64,000 bases of DNA from Dictyobacter formicarum (GTDB lineage: Bacteria; Chloroflexota; Ktedonobacteria; Ktedonobacterales; Ktedonobacteraceae). Shown in pieces: positions 53,899 through 63,160 of this stretch. Position 1 is the stretch's first letter, and the number at the start of each line of letters is the position of its first letter. A program made the translations under genes and the position numbers. Under the pieces are notes generated by a model. The model ran no database searches and had not been told where the DNA came from. It saw nothing but the letters and a program-made list of their open reading frames with translations. Location: assembly GCF_016587435.1 (NCBI RefSeq), contig NZ_BNJJ01000030.1:24330-88329 (forward strand), given 5' to 3'.

Positions 53899-55749
53899 AT
53901 GGCAAAAGATTCTATTGATAAAGAAATATTTTCGTCTCAAAATGATCAAAATGATGTTCCGGTGGAAGCGGTGCCAACGGTTCTTGGTGGTGGGAATGTA
54001 GATTCTGAGACAGCAATGGAGGTGATTGATTCTACGTCAGCCGCCATAAAGGAAGACGAAGTGGCAGCTGTTCCCGCGCCCGAAAACGCAGTAGCTGAGG
54101 AGCAAGCAGTAGCTCCTCCTTCAACCGAGACGGGTATCAAGAGTGACCGAAAAGAACTGGTAAAATCGGCCTCGCTGGTCGCGCTTGGCAATCTGGGGAG
54201 CAGCGTCCTGGGCATGCTGCGGCAGAGTTTCATCGCATATACTGGTTCCGGCATTTCTGGACCATTTTTTGCTTCACTCTCGCCAGCGCAAAAGTTCAAT
54301 GATTTTATCGTTAATGGATCTGTGCCAGGGGCGCTCATTCCTACCTTCAATGATTATGCTGAGAATCGAGAAGCACTGCGCCGGCTGGTTTTTACTATTG
54401 TGAATTTGGTGCTGGTCATCATGGCCATCTCATCGGTAGGCTATTTTTTTCTTGCTCCCTGGTTTACCAATACCATTCTGGCGGCTGGTTTTCCACCCCA
54501 ACAAAAATTGTTGACGTTGAACTTTACGCGTATTGTCTTTTTCTCACTGCTGGCGCTAGGACCATTTGCGGTGCTACAGGCGGCGCTGTATGCTCAAAAG
54601 GAGTTTGGTTGGACCGCCTTTGCTGCAGCGGCCTATCACGCTGGTATTATCGTCGGCGCTATTTTTACAGGTGTAATCGGCAAACAGTTCTTTGGCCTTG
54701 GGCAGTATGGTCTGGCCTTCGGCGTTATTCTAGGTACGGTGGGCGAAATCGTCCTCTTGATTCCTGGCATGCGCAACCAGCATATGCGTTATATGTTTGT
54801 GTTGGATCTCAAGCATCCTGCACTACGGCGTATTTTAAAACTCTATGGGCCAGTGGCCTTTAGTTTTCTTTTCTCTGCCTGCGTGGCATTCCTGGATCAA
54901 TTCTTAACTACCAAAACACCCTGTATTGATGCGATGCAGCAGCTGAAGAACTGTGGAGATGCCAATCTCTCCGCTATGGGTTTTGCTACCCTTTTAATTC
55001 AGTTCCCGGGTGGATTAGTTGCCTCCGCGCTCTCTTTTGCCGTGCTGCCTACTCTGACGACTTATATGCGTGAAGGCGACATCGAGCGTTTCAAAAGCAC
55101 CTTGCTGCTTGGTTTCCGCCTGGGGCTACTCTTAATGGTTCCAGCGGCGGCAGGCTTGATCATTTTAAAGCTGCCCATTGTAACCATGCTCTTCCAACAT
55201 GGAAAGTTCTCACCTGCCCAGTCTATTGTGACCTCGCTGGCCCTGCAGAATTTTTCCTATCAATTGCCCTTCATCGCTATCGATCAACTACTCATCGCAG
55301 CATTTTATGCGCGCAAAAACACTATTATTCCGGTGGCGGTACTGGTGCTGAGTGTCTTTGGCTATCTTGCCGTGGCCCTGCCCTTCTGGCATTCGATTGG
55401 TGTACCCGCGATGGCCTTTGCCAACACCGTTCAGAACACCCTGCACCCCCTAATTCTGCTACTGATTCTCTGGAAAACGATTGGCTCATTGCACTTGCGG
55501 GGTGTGTTGCCTGCCTTGCTCAAAATTCTGTTAGCTACGGCGGGCATGGTCGCAGTCGCCTGGGGACTCCAACTGATACTGGCGCATATCCATCTTTTCT
55601 CACTCTCTACCTTCGTTGGTAGCGTTCTGACAGTTATTGTTGCCGGTGGTATTGCTGCTGCTGTCTACTTTGTGCTGGTAATTGCCTTCAAAGTAGAAGA
55701 GGTCTCGATGCTCAAGGGAGCCGTTCTGGCAAAACTGGGCAAAAAATAA
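53899..55749 (+). CDS. murJ: Lipid II flippase MurJ
   Basis: A 616-residue MOP-superfamily transporter with about 14 helices, flipping undecaprenyl-linked peptidoglycan or glycan precursors. Blocks: ASLVALGNLGSSVLGMLRQS, FNDFIVNGSVPGALIPTFND, VAFLDQFLTTKTP and GGLVASALSFAVLPTLTTYM. The first 80 residues are acidic and probably disordered, an extension not found in E. coli MurJ. GAGGAGCAATTTTT precedes ATG 53899. Last gene of the DUF503 operon. Confidence 0.93.
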   Translation: MAKDSIDKEIFSSQNDQNDVPVEAVPTVLGGGNVDSETAMEVIDSTSAAIKEDEVAAVPAPENAVAEEQAVAPPSTETGIKSDRKELVKSASLVALGNLGSSVLGMLRQSFIAYTGSGISGPFFASLSPAQKFNDFIVNGSVPGALIPTFNDYAENREALRRLVFTIVNLVLVIMAISSVGYFFLAPWFTNTILAAGFPPQQKLLTLNFTRIVFFSLLALGPFAVLQAALYAQKEFGWTAFAAAAYHAGIIVGAIFTGVIGKQFFGLGQYGLAFGVILGTVGEIVLLIPGMRNQHMRYMFVLDLKHPALRRILKLYGPVAFSFLFSACVAFLDQFLTTKTPCIDAMQQLKNCGDANLSAMGFATLLIQFPGGLVASALSFAVLPTLTTYMREGDIERFKSTLLLGFRLGLLLMVPAAAGLIILKLPIVTMLFQHGKFSPAQSIVTSLALQNFSYQLPFIAIDQLLIAAFYARKNTIIPVAVLVLSVFGYLAVALPFWHSIGVPAMAFANTVQNTLHPLILLLILWKTIGSLHLRGVLPALLKILLATAGMVAVAWGLQLILAHIHLFSLSTFVGSVLTVIVAGGIAAAVYFVLVIAFKVEEVSMLKGAVLAKLGKK

Positions 55750-55753
55750 ACTG

Positions 55754-55801
55754 GCATATATATAAAAACCTCTCCAATTGGAGAGGTTTTTATATATATG
55801 C
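55754..55801. terminator. 48-bp perfect palindrome after murJ
   Basis: 55754-55777 and 55778-55801 are exact reverse complements; core AACCTCTCCAATTGGAGAGG followed by TTTTTATAT. Acts for murJ and the convergent lmbE-like gene. Confidence 0.85.
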
Positions 55802-55830
55802 TGAGCAATGTATACTCATCTATATGAGCG

Positions 55831-56670
55831 TCATGGGACATGGGCAAATAAATCATTATCGCCGACAATATCATTTCCCACCCGCGAAGTTGCCAGTTGA
55901 AAATATTCGCTGCTGCGCCACTTACGCTGTAGCTCGCGTGGGAGCCGAATGATTGGGAGCACAGAATCTACCTCACTGCGATGCATATCCCAGGATTTTT
56001 TCTTCTCATGTTGCCAGTTTTCGACATCCAGCAATACACTGATCTGATTGTCATCGAAGCCCGAGTGCTCCAGATCCAAATTTTTGAACACGTTATCAAA
56101 TGCCTGATCCTGAATCCATTCGGACATCATTAATACCTGGCGGCGCGAATACGACGTATAGTACAGTTTGCAGGCGGAATAGCCGGGCCCCATTTCGGGA
56201 TACAGGTCATTATCTGCCGCGGCATGGAAGGCTCCAATGGTGTACTTATAGATGGCGATATGATCCGGGTGGCCATAGCCGCCAGATTCATCAAACGTGA
56301 CGATTACCTGTGGACGAAACTCACGGATAATCCCAACTATCTTGCCAATTACTTCGGCTGCATTGGCATTAATCAGCGCCTGGGGATGCTGATTGGCGGG
56401 GGTATCTGGCATACCCGAGTCGCGGTACCCCAGAAACCACAAATGTTGTACATTGAGTACCTCGGCGGCAGCTCGCATTTCTTCCTCGCGAATTTCACCA
56501 AGATTGTTTGGTGCAGCCAGGATAGGATCGGAAGATTCTCCGACTTCCCCGCGCGTGGCGTAGACAAGGCCAGTTTCAACACCAAGTTCCTGATATTTCA
56601 GCAAAGCGCCGCTGATAAGTCCCTCGTCATCGGGATGGGCAAAAACGCCAAGTAGTCTTTTCGTTGACAT
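55831..56670 (-). CDS. LmbE/PIG-L family deacetylase
   Basis: ATG 56670 (GAAGGAACAAAAACC upstream) gives 279 residues. Zinc motif GVFAHPDDE (His12, Asp15) and GYGHPDHIAIYKY (second HxxH) mark the N-acetylglucosaminyl-type deacetylase family (MshB, BshB, LmbE). RDSGMPDTPANQHPQALI is also characteristic of the MshB/Mca group. The substrate is probably an amino-sugar conjugate; no thiol-cofactor genes are adjacent to decide. Confidence 0.92.
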   Translation of the reverse strand: MSTKRLLGVFAHPDDEGLISGALLKYQELGVETGLVYATRGEVGESSDPILAAPNNLGEIREEEMRAAAEVLNVQHLWFLGYRDSGMPDTPANQHPQALINANAAEVIGKIVGIIREFRPQVIVTFDESGGYGHPDHIAIYKYTIGAFHAAADNDLYPEMGPGYSACKLYYTSYSRRQVLMMSEWIQDQAFDNVFKNLDLEHSGFDDNQISVLLDVENWQHEKKKSWDMHRSEVDSVLPIIRLPRELQRKWRSSEYFQLATSRVGNDIVGDNDLFAHVP

Positions 56671-56861
56671 GGTTTTTGTTCCTTCTTCTACTGCCTGCCT
56701 TGTGGATGGAACCTTTCTGCTAATGTAGCATGTGTTAAGAATGACTGTCAATTCTGTTGATTTCCTGGTGCCTGATTGTTGCATATTATCGGGCGTTAGT
56801 GTATGGTGTAAATGGCATATAAGCGGGGTGTGTGACGATATTATGGAGAAGGTGGAGCAGT

Positions 56862-56952
56862 ATGTATGATGCGCATCGTAAGTATACTTTAGAAGAATAC
56901 TGACCACTGATTGAAGCTCATCTCGACCGTAAGTATGAGTATGTTGTAAAGA
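56862..56952 (+). pseudogene. Remnant of a Uma2-family gene start
   Basis: From ATG 56862 (GGTGGAGCAGT upstream) the frame reads MYDAHRKYTLEEY, stop (TGA), PLIEAHLDRKYEYV, then drifts. The pattern YTLEEYW...KYEYV is the typical N-terminus of Uma2/DUF820 proteins, with TGG mutated to TGA. Nothing of the PD-D/ExK core follows. These families are abundant and fast-decaying. Confidence 0.5.
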
Positions 56953-57382
56953 ATACTTTTTCAAATTACAGCTCTTGTATAGTATGCTATGAAAATAGCT
57001 TGCCCTTTATGTAGCTTCGTAGGTGCTTCTATGCTCTTTCTACAAACTACTGTATTTTTGTAAAATCCTATCCCTAAAGAATAGAACAAGTATTTAGACT
57101 ATGACTCTATCTTTCCTGTGTCAAATATGTTACACTATGTTTAGTGTGTGAAGTTATGCGCAGATTGCAGTAAATCATGCATTTATAGCTACTTTTGATG
57201 TGAAAAACAAGTTTGTGCTTTGTTTTAAAGCTTTTTACATTAGAGATGAGAATTGACGGGGCACATCTTGAGAAGCCAACATGTCTCCCGTTATTTGATC
57301 TGTGGGGTCGTAGCTGGCTGTGAGTAGTGACGTCTTCAAATGCTTTTATAGAGCATGGCTAATAAGAATTGAGGAGAGTTGA
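56953..57382. other. AT-rich intergenic region upstream of phoU
   Basis: About 430 bp without a supported gene. ACACTA-tgtt-TAGTGT near 57130 is a small dyad. No clear Pho-box array was recognised. Confidence 0.4.
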
Positions 57383-58132
57383 ATGGCAAGATCAACATTA
57401 GATAGAGAACTACAAGAGTTGGACTCTCAGATTCAACATCTAGGTGCTCTCGTAGATGAGGCATTAGATAAATCTTTGCAGGCCCTCTCTACGGGAGATC
57501 TCGCGCAGGCTGGTATGGTTATCGAAGCTGATTCAACAATTGATAGCGTACGTAAGACTGTGGAAGAACATGCTATTCGCCTGTTAACAATGCAGCAACC
57601 ATTAGGTGGTCGTGACCTGCGCTATCTGACATCGGCTCTGGCAATTGCTGGTGACCTGGAGCGTACAGGTGATGGGGCCGCTGGTATTGCGCAAATCCTT
57701 TTGCGCATGGCACCACTACGTAGTGGGCAAGGGGTTGTCAGTAGTGCTACCGTTGGCGATACTCAAGTTTCTGAGGCTTCGGCTTTACGCGGCATCCTTG
57801 AACTGGGACGTGAGGCGCGTCGTGTCTTACAGGGGACCATGAAGGCTTTTGCCGAGCGGGATGTGAAGGCGGCACGCTACATCTGGGAAGAGGATGATGT
57901 GGTGGATGTGCGCTATCACCTGGTGCGCCATGATTTGATGGCTATGATGGCTGGTGCCCATGCCATTCCTACACTGCAGAATGACTCCAAAGCTTTACAG
58001 CGCGTTACCTATTTGTTGTGGATCGCGCACAAGTTGGAGCGCGTTGCTGACCACTGTACCAATGTCTGTGAGCGCCTGGTCTTTACCGTTGAAGGCGAAA
58101 GCGAAATTATTGCCTCTTCGGAGAAACAATAA
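57383..58132 (+). CDS. phoU: PhoU family phosphate-signalling protein
   Basis: A 249-residue all-helical protein with two PhoU repeats: LDSQIQHLGALVDEALDKSL, DLRYLTSALAIAGDLERTGD (metal-binding E-R-x-G-D), and the second YLLWIAHKLERVADHCTNVC (E-R-x-x-D-H). PhoU restrains the phosphate sensor and Pst import; neither pst nor phoR genes are in the window. GAGGAGAGTTGA precedes ATG. Confidence 0.94.
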   Translation: MARSTLDRELQELDSQIQHLGALVDEALDKSLQALSTGDLAQAGMVIEADSTIDSVRKTVEEHAIRLLTMQQPLGGRDLRYLTSALAIAGDLERTGDGAAGIAQILLRMAPLRSGQGVVSSATVGDTQVSEASALRGILELGREARRVLQGTMKAFAERDVKAARYIWEEDDVVDVRYHLVRHDLMAMMAGAHAIPTLQNDSKALQRVTYLLWIAHKLERVADHCTNVCERLVFTVEGESEIIASSEKQ

Positions 58133-58150
58133 ACCTTCGCTGCTCAAAAT

Positions 58151-58210
58151 TGTATAGTATGGGGTGCAGAAATATGCGTTCATCGCATGTTCTGCACCCC
58201 ATACTATACA
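58151..58210. terminator. Long hairpin between phoU and the SGNH lipoprotein gene
   Basis: 21-bp perfect outer stem (58151-58171 with 58190-58210), internal bulge, 5-bp ATGCG/CGCAT inner stem. It is preceded by ACCTTCGCTGCTCAAAA, a degraded form of the CACCTTCGGTGCTCAAAA found before the hairpin at 44871. Confidence 0.7.
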
Positions 58211-58211
58211 T

Positions 58212-58973
58212 TCAGGATTTGATGGCCTGCCAGAAGAGGTTTGAGAGTTCTACATAGCCAGCGGCGCTGGGATGGAAGCCATCACTACTGATATATTCAG
58301 GATGCGAGGTGAGCAGGCTATTTTCCGCAGTAAGATCGACTATCGTGACCCCATATTTATGAGCCAGGCTGGCGATATGGGCATTCCAATGTTGAATCTC
58401 AGTTAGCATATGCGTCTTCTGGTCAACGCCGTCGTGCTCAAAAGCAGGTAGGCGTGTTAGGTCAGGCAAATTGGCCATCACCATGCGGGCCTGCGTCTGA
58501 GACTGCAATTGCTTGAGCATAGAATCAAGGTCATGCATGTAATTATTATAGGAGACCCCGGCAATAAAGTCATTGGTGACCAGCCAGATCGTAATCAGCT
58601 GTGGATCGGTATTCAGCGCCAGAGGAAGCTCTTTGTCCAGAGCTTCGTGCAGGTGGATGCCGCTGACACCGAGGTTAATCATATGTGATCCCTGCGGTAG
58701 ATGGTCGGAAATCAAAGGAACATAGCCCTGAGCGCCGGGTTGCTGGCTTCCAACTCCAACTGCATCTGAAGCCCCAAGCGCTACATACACCAGTGGTCCA
58801 TTGGAAAGCTTTGTACTGGCAACCGGTGTAGCTGTTTGAACAGCCGCTGGCCTAGTGGTGTTGGATGGTGTGCTAGAACCACCGGTACTGCCACAGGCAC
58901 TCAAAAATAGCATAAGTGCGCAAACCAGGATGAACAAGAATCTGGTCGGCTTTTTATAAGAATACGTCTGCAT
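58212..58973 (-). CDS. SGNH/GDSL-type hydrolase lipoprotein
   Basis: ATG 58973 gives 253 residues; GTG 58985 is an alternative, neither with a clear ribosome site. The signal peptide ends in the lipobox LSACG. Block I VALGASDAVG has the nucleophile Ser, block III is WLVTNDFIAG, and block V SSDGFHPSAAGY has the Asp-x-x-His pair. It is an extracytoplasmic, lipid-anchored esterase or lipase-like enzyme of unknown substrate. Confidence 0.88.
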   Translation of the reverse strand: MQTYSYKKPTRFLFILVCALMLFLSACGSTGGSSTPSNTTRPAAVQTATPVASTKLSNGPLVYVALGASDAVGVGSQQPGAQGYVPLISDHLPQGSHMINLGVSGIHLHEALDKELPLALNTDPQLITIWLVTNDFIAGVSYNNYMHDLDSMLKQLQSQTQARMVMANLPDLTRLPAFEHDGVDQKTHMLTEIQHWNAHIASLAHKYGVTIVDLTAENSLLTSHPEYISSDGFHPSAAGYVELSNLFWQAIKS

Positions 58974-59080
58974 ATGGGCATTCACTTTTTTATAACAACG
59001 ACTAATTGTACGGCAGCAACGTCTTCATTGTAACATACGTTAGTATATTACAAAATGATACACAAAGGTCTTTTTGAATT

Positions 59081-59208
59081 GAGCGCCTCTGGCGCTCAAA
59101 AAATTATATAAAAATATATTGGGTGGTGCCAGAAATGCGTATAACGTATTTCTGGCACCACCCAATATAAAAACGAGTGGGGGCGCGTCTGCACCCCAGG
59201 CTAGCGAG
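59081..59208. repeat. Mosaic intergenic element after icd
   Basis: GAGCGCC-tct-GGCGCTC (59081-59097), A-run, the 25-bp hairpin at 59115-59169, A-run, then the GC module GAGTGGGGGCGCGTC...CCAGGCTAGCGAG (59175-59208). It has the same order as 42515-42637. Confidence 0.7.
59115..59169 (-). terminator. Long hairpin after icd
   Basis: 25-bp stem with one G-T pair (59115-59139 with 59145-59169), 5-nt loop, T-rich on the minus strand beyond it. Confidence 0.7.
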
Positions 59209-59221
59209 TCATCTTGTTAAT

Positions 59222-60667
59222 TTAGGCGCCAGAGACTGACGAGTAGCCAGGTTGCCCATCAAAGTTATAGAGGTTCTCGATTTTGATGAAATCCAGACCA
59301 CTTTCGCTGATACGTTGGAGCAGCGAGGTAATCTGGGCATGGTTGATGGTACCATCGCTGAGGAAGCGGCTACGCCAGTGGTCGGTCGTGAACGTCTCGG
59401 GGAGACCATTGGGCCAGACGCGTGCTCCACGATTGGTAATCAGCTTTAATTCGAGACCATCGCCATTGGCCTTTTGCAAGAGGCTGGCCAGCTTCTCAGT
59501 ATCATGCTCTGACCAATCCAGGAAGACATCGACGCCAACCAGTTCTTTCTTACTCGTGACGCGCTGGCGCTCGATCTGTTCCCTGGTTTCCTGCTTAGGT
59601 GCAGAAACATAGTGTACCGCTTTAAGGGTCTGGGGCTCCTGTCCCAGGCGTGCAATAACGGCCTCGGCAAATTCTCTGGTGCCAACTTTTTGCTTGCTAA
59701 CACCCTCTTCAAAGATATCGTAGGTATGGATGCCATCCTCCATCGTGCGTAGCCAGGCGTTATGCACACGGGTCGCAATTTCAGGTTGATCGATATGGAC
59801 CAGCATCATAACAGCGGCCAGCAGCAGGCCAGAAGGATTGGCCAGATTCTGACCGGCGCGGCGCGGGGCTGAACCGTGGATGGCTTCAAACATCGCGCAC
59901 TGTTCACCAATGTTGGCAGAGCCGGCGAGTCCGACCGAACCAGCGATTTGTGCCGCCACATCTGACAGGATATCGCCATACAGATTTGGCATCACAACCA
60001 CATCAAAGGCCTCAGGAGTATCGGCCAGTTTAGCGGAACCGATGTCGACGATCCAGCTCTCATTTTCGATGTCAGGATACTCTTTGGCAATCTCATCAAA
60101 GACCTTGTGGAAGAGGCCATCAGTAACCTTCATGATATTGTCTTTCATAAAGCAGGTTACTTTTTTGCGATTATTGGCGCGCGCATACTCAAAGGCATAG
60201 CGAATGATTTTCTCAGAGCCAGGACGGCTGATCAGCTTGAGCGATTCCATCATATCGTTCGTCTGGCGATACTCGATACCAGTATAGGTGTCCTCTTCAT
60301 TTTCACGAATGATCACCACATCCATGACAGGATGTTTGGTATCGACAAAAGGATGATAAGAGACGCAGGGGCGTACATTGGCATAGAGGCCAAAGGTAGT
60401 ACGTGTCGTCACGTTCAGGCTCTTATAGCCGCCTCCCTGTGGAGTAGTGATAGGAGCTTTGAGGAAAACCTTGGTGCGACGCAGCGATTCCCAGGCACCA
60501 GGCTCAATGCCGGCGCTAATGCCACGCAGATAGACCTTCTCGCCAACCTCAATTGTCTCTGGCTCAATCTGGGCGCCTGCGGCCTCTATAATATGGAGCG
60601 TTGCATCCATAATCTCTGGCCCGATACCATCACCGTAGGCCACTGTAATTGGTGTCTTATTTGCCAT
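59222..60667 (-). CDS. icd: Isocitrate dehydrogenase (Thermus/Rickettsia-type, with C-terminal extra domain)
   Basis: TCA-cycle enzyme, 481 residues. Fold signatures: VAYGDGIGPEIMDATLHIIE, NVTTRTTFGLYANVRPCVSY, VIIRENEEDTYTGIEYRQTN and the metal/cofactor block VVVMPNLYGDILSDVAAQIA, then FEAIHGSAPRRAGQNLANPS. Residues after about 345 form an extra domain (VGVDVFLDWSEHDTEKLASL onward) as in the Thermus-type enzymes. Cofactor preference was not decided. AAAGGAC lies about 11 nt before ATG. Confidence 0.92.
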   Translation of the reverse strand: MANKTPITVAYGDGIGPEIMDATLHIIEAAGAQIEPETIEVGEKVYLRGISAGIEPGAWESLRRTKVFLKAPITTPQGGGYKSLNVTTRTTFGLYANVRPCVSYHPFVDTKHPVMDVVIIRENEEDTYTGIEYRQTNDMMESLKLISRPGSEKIIRYAFEYARANNRKKVTCFMKDNIMKVTDGLFHKVFDEIAKEYPDIENESWIVDIGSAKLADTPEAFDVVVMPNLYGDILSDVAAQIAGSVGLAGSANIGEQCAMFEAIHGSAPRRAGQNLANPSGLLLAAVMMLVHIDQPEIATRVHNAWLRTMEDGIHTYDIFEEGVSKQKVGTREFAEAVIARLGQEPQTLKAVHYVSAPKQETREQIERQRVTSKKELVGVDVFLDWSEHDTEKLASLLQKANGDGLELKLITNRGARVWPNGLPETFTTDHWRSRFLSDGTINHAQITSLLQRISESGLDFIKIENLYNFDGQPGYSSVSGA

Positions 60668-60803
60668 TTCGTTTAGGAGTCCTTTCTCCGCCTTGCCGCT
60701 CCTCTATTATGTAAAGGAGTCGGAGTGTAAGATTTGGAACATAATAAAGAGCACGTACTGCCCCCATGTGACTATAGTAGTACGTGGCTCCTGAAAATAA
60801 CCC

Positions 60804-60839
60804 CGGGTAATCATGGCACAAGGTGTCAGTGATTACCCG
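60804..60839. terminator. Inverted repeat downstream of the carbonic anhydrase gene
   Basis: CGGGTAATCA (60804-60813) and TGATTACCCG (60830-60839), 16-nt loop. On the minus strand a loose T-rich run follows. It also lies upstream of icd, so a control role is possible. Confidence 0.4.
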
Positions 60840-60863
60840 CATTGTATCACATGCGAAATTTAC

Positions 60864-60953
60864 GCTGTTGCCTTGTTTCCATCGTCGACAACGGTTAATT
60901 TGCCGGATTTATGCTGTTGCCTTGTTTCCATCGTCGACAACGGTTAATTTGCC
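60864..60953. repeat. 49-bp tandem duplication of the carbonic anhydrase 3' end
   Basis: 41 nt at 60864-60904 are identical to 60913-60953, with partial identity in the joining bases. Both copies carry the last codons and a TAA stop of the gene. Confidence 0.9.
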
Positions 60954-61484
60954 AGTATTGATATCGATAACCAGTCCATAAACTGGAATTTTGGGCAAGA
61001 AGGGACTTTGTCGAATGACCTCAACCACTTCTTGTACATTGAGGTGTACGTCTTTAAAAGCACCGATCCAATCAACCAGTCCATTGACATCTTTAAGATC
61101 ATATTGTTGAATCAGCTTTTGTGGATCGACTCCCAGAGCTTGCATGGTAGAGGTCAGGGTCGTTGGATCGACTTTAGAGAGGCCGCATTCGTTATGTCCA
61201 ACCACGATAACCTGGCGTACTCCCAGCAGGTAGATACCGCCGGCCAGAGAACGGATTAAATCGTTATCCGCCGTAGCGCGTTCGGGCGATGAAATAGTGG
61301 CGCCAGCGGTACGCAGTTCAAGGACATCGCCGCGCTCTAAACCAAGGGCGGGCTCAAACATATTGACCAGACGACAATCCATACACGTAACAACCGCTGT
61401 ATGCTTACGTGGAGCATGTCCGACATGGGGAAGCGATGTATGCTGAAGGAAGCGTTCATTGTGCGTTAGAATATCTTGAAGCAT
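60909..61484 (-). CDS. Beta-class carbonic anhydrase
   Basis: ATG 61484 (AAGGAAA upstream) gives 191 residues; GTG 61493 is an alternative. Hydration of CO2 to bicarbonate. Zinc ligands Cys34 (VVTCMDCRL), His97 and Cys100 (VVGHNECGL); the Asp36-Arg38 dyad is intact. The compact size fits the type II/Rv1284-like beta-CA group. Its 3' end is duplicated in tandem just downstream. Confidence 0.92.
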   Translation of the reverse strand: MLQDILTHNERFLQHTSLPHVGHAPRKHTAVVTCMDCRLVNMFEPALGLERGDVLELRTAGATISSPERATADNDLIRSLAGGIYLLGVRQVIVVGHNECGLSKVDPTTLTSTMQALGVDPQKLIQQYDLKDVNGLVDWIGAFKDVHLNVQEVVEVIRQSPFLPKIPVYGLVIDINTGKLTVVDDGNKATA

Positions 61485-61652
61485 CGAAGTCACTTTCCTT
61501 ATCCATCTTTATTGAAAAAAACTTGCACTGCAATAGTTGACGGCCTCAGTTTAACATGTGCGCCAACAGTAATACAAGTGAATTATTTTATTAAAAAGTG
61601 GCCGGCATTCTCTTTTCAGGATAGACTGTTTTAGAACCTCTGCGGGAGCCGG

Positions 61653-63104
61653 TTAGCTATAGCGCAGTTCTCCAGTACCCCAGGCATAGGCACCCGGTGA
61701 GGAGCCGCGCAGGATGGTGGTTTTTAAGCCTGTTTCATGCTCATAGCGCGTGGCCAGTGCCTGGATTTGTGCTTCTGCATGGGTGCGGGCGAGGATGGCG
61801 ACAGTTCCACCACTGCCCCCACCAGTGATTTTTGCTCCGTAAAGCCGAGCCGCTGTCCCGGCCTCACGCACCAGTTCAACCAGGCGATCGGTACCAGCCG
61901 AACCCAGTCCACAGGCGCTATAGCTGATATGGGATTGATACATCAGCTCACCGAGCAAGCTTAACTGCTCATCGCTATCGGACATGTCTTGTAAGAGGGC
62001 GCGAAAGAGCCGTACCCGGTGATGTTCATAGATGGGGTGGGCCGTTGGTTGGCGTACCGCATAGATGCGATCAGGATCGATACGCGTGATAGAATCCGTG
62101 GTGCCTCCGTAGCGAGCCAGAAAGTCTGCTCCCTGAATGGTCAACGGGATTTGATCGCGATAACGGCTTTCCCAGAGCGAAGGTGTAATATTGGCCAGAT
62201 AGCCCTGCCAGTCAGGATCATCGATCACAAGTGTTGTGTCAGCGTGCGAAGTAATCGCGTAGCCACGCAGATCGGCGATCATCCGATAGCCCATAAAAGC
62301 GCCGACCCGTACCGAGCCATAATCTGCACCTACAACGGCGTGTCGCACCCCTGAATCAATGCCCCAGATCTCTACATCCGCTGGCAACGGCACTGATCCC
62401 TGCAGCTCCGCTGGCTGGCAGAGCAAGGCCAGCAAACTGTTGTCCTCGCCGCAGGCTGAGGTCATCTGATCCATCACGCCACAGGGAGCACCCACAATCA
62501 GATTCTCAACCTTCTGGCATAAAATGGCCATCTCTCGCCCGCTGAGCTGTAACTGATAATACGCATTGAGTGCTTGCATAACAGCAACCTCTAAGGCAGC
62601 TGATGAACTGACCCCCTTGCCAATGGGCACCTCGCAGTGGATCATGATACGCAGTCCACTGGTCAGGCTTAGCTGGCGTTCTCGCTGCAAAATTACCACT
62701 ACGCCAATGACATAGGCGGCCCACGAGGTAGCTGAATCGCTGGTGAGCAGGCGCCGGGCTTCATCGTAACTGAGAGGTTGATCTGTGGCTTGCAAATTGT
62801 TGAGAGGCATACTGACAATAGACTGGCCTGAAATTTCACTTGCCGCTGTACTACAGACCGTAATGGTTGGATCGTTGGTAGGCTGGATAACAGCCAGTGT
62901 CGCCACCGCCAGTGGCATCTCCAGCACCAGCGAGCCCGAGTAGTCAGCGATCCCTCCCATTAGATCCAGGCGGCCAGGGGCACGCGCAACCAATAACGAT
63001 CTATCTGGCGCAAAGAAATCTGTCGCCTGGGTATTGAGATGCGTCAGCAAGCGCTCTATATCTGTAGCTGGCTGGCCCGGTTGGTGGTGGTGATAGTGCC
63101 ACAT
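61653..63104 (-). CDS. GHMP sugar kinase (galactokinase/L-arabinokinase-like)
   Basis: ATG 63104 was chosen because AAAGGAGT lies upstream; ATG 63125 would add seven residues. About 483 residues. Motif 1 is RAPGRLDLMGGIADYSGSLV, whose wording (MGGIADYSGS) is closer to plant L-arabinokinase than to the usual galactokinase GEHxDY; motif 2 is PIGKGVSSSAALEVAVMQAL and motif 3 ITGGGSGGTVAILA. The protein is therefore probably a sugar 1-kinase, substrate undetermined. It is followed upstream by an inositol-monophosphatase-family gene. Confidence 0.85.
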   Translation of the reverse strand: MWHYHHHQPGQPATDIERLLTHLNTQATDFFAPDRSLLVARAPGRLDLMGGIADYSGSLVLEMPLAVATLAVIQPTNDPTITVCSTAASEISGQSIVSMPLNNLQATDQPLSYDEARRLLTSDSATSWAAYVIGVVVILQRERQLSLTSGLRIMIHCEVPIGKGVSSSAALEVAVMQALNAYYQLQLSGREMAILCQKVENLIVGAPCGVMDQMTSACGEDNSLLALLCQPAELQGSVPLPADVEIWGIDSGVRHAVVGADYGSVRVGAFMGYRMIADLRGYAITSHADTTLVIDDPDWQGYLANITPSLWESRYRDQIPLTIQGADFLARYGGTTDSITRIDPDRIYAVRQPTAHPIYEHHRVRLFRALLQDMSDSDEQLSLLGELMYQSHISYSACGLGSAGTDRLVELVREAGTAARLYGAKITGGGSGGTVAILARTHAEAQIQALATRYEHETGLKTTILRGSSPGAYAWGTGELRYS

Positions 63105-63160
63105 AGGGGAGATGACTCCTTTCATTGCCCATCTGTTTCATGCATGTGGAATGAATATAG

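Noticed and set aside
56671..56964. 98-residue extension of the LmbE-type protein
   Set aside because: The extension has no family similarity and overlaps the Uma2 remnant on the other strand; ATG 56670 has a good ribosome site and begins right at the AHPDDE domain.
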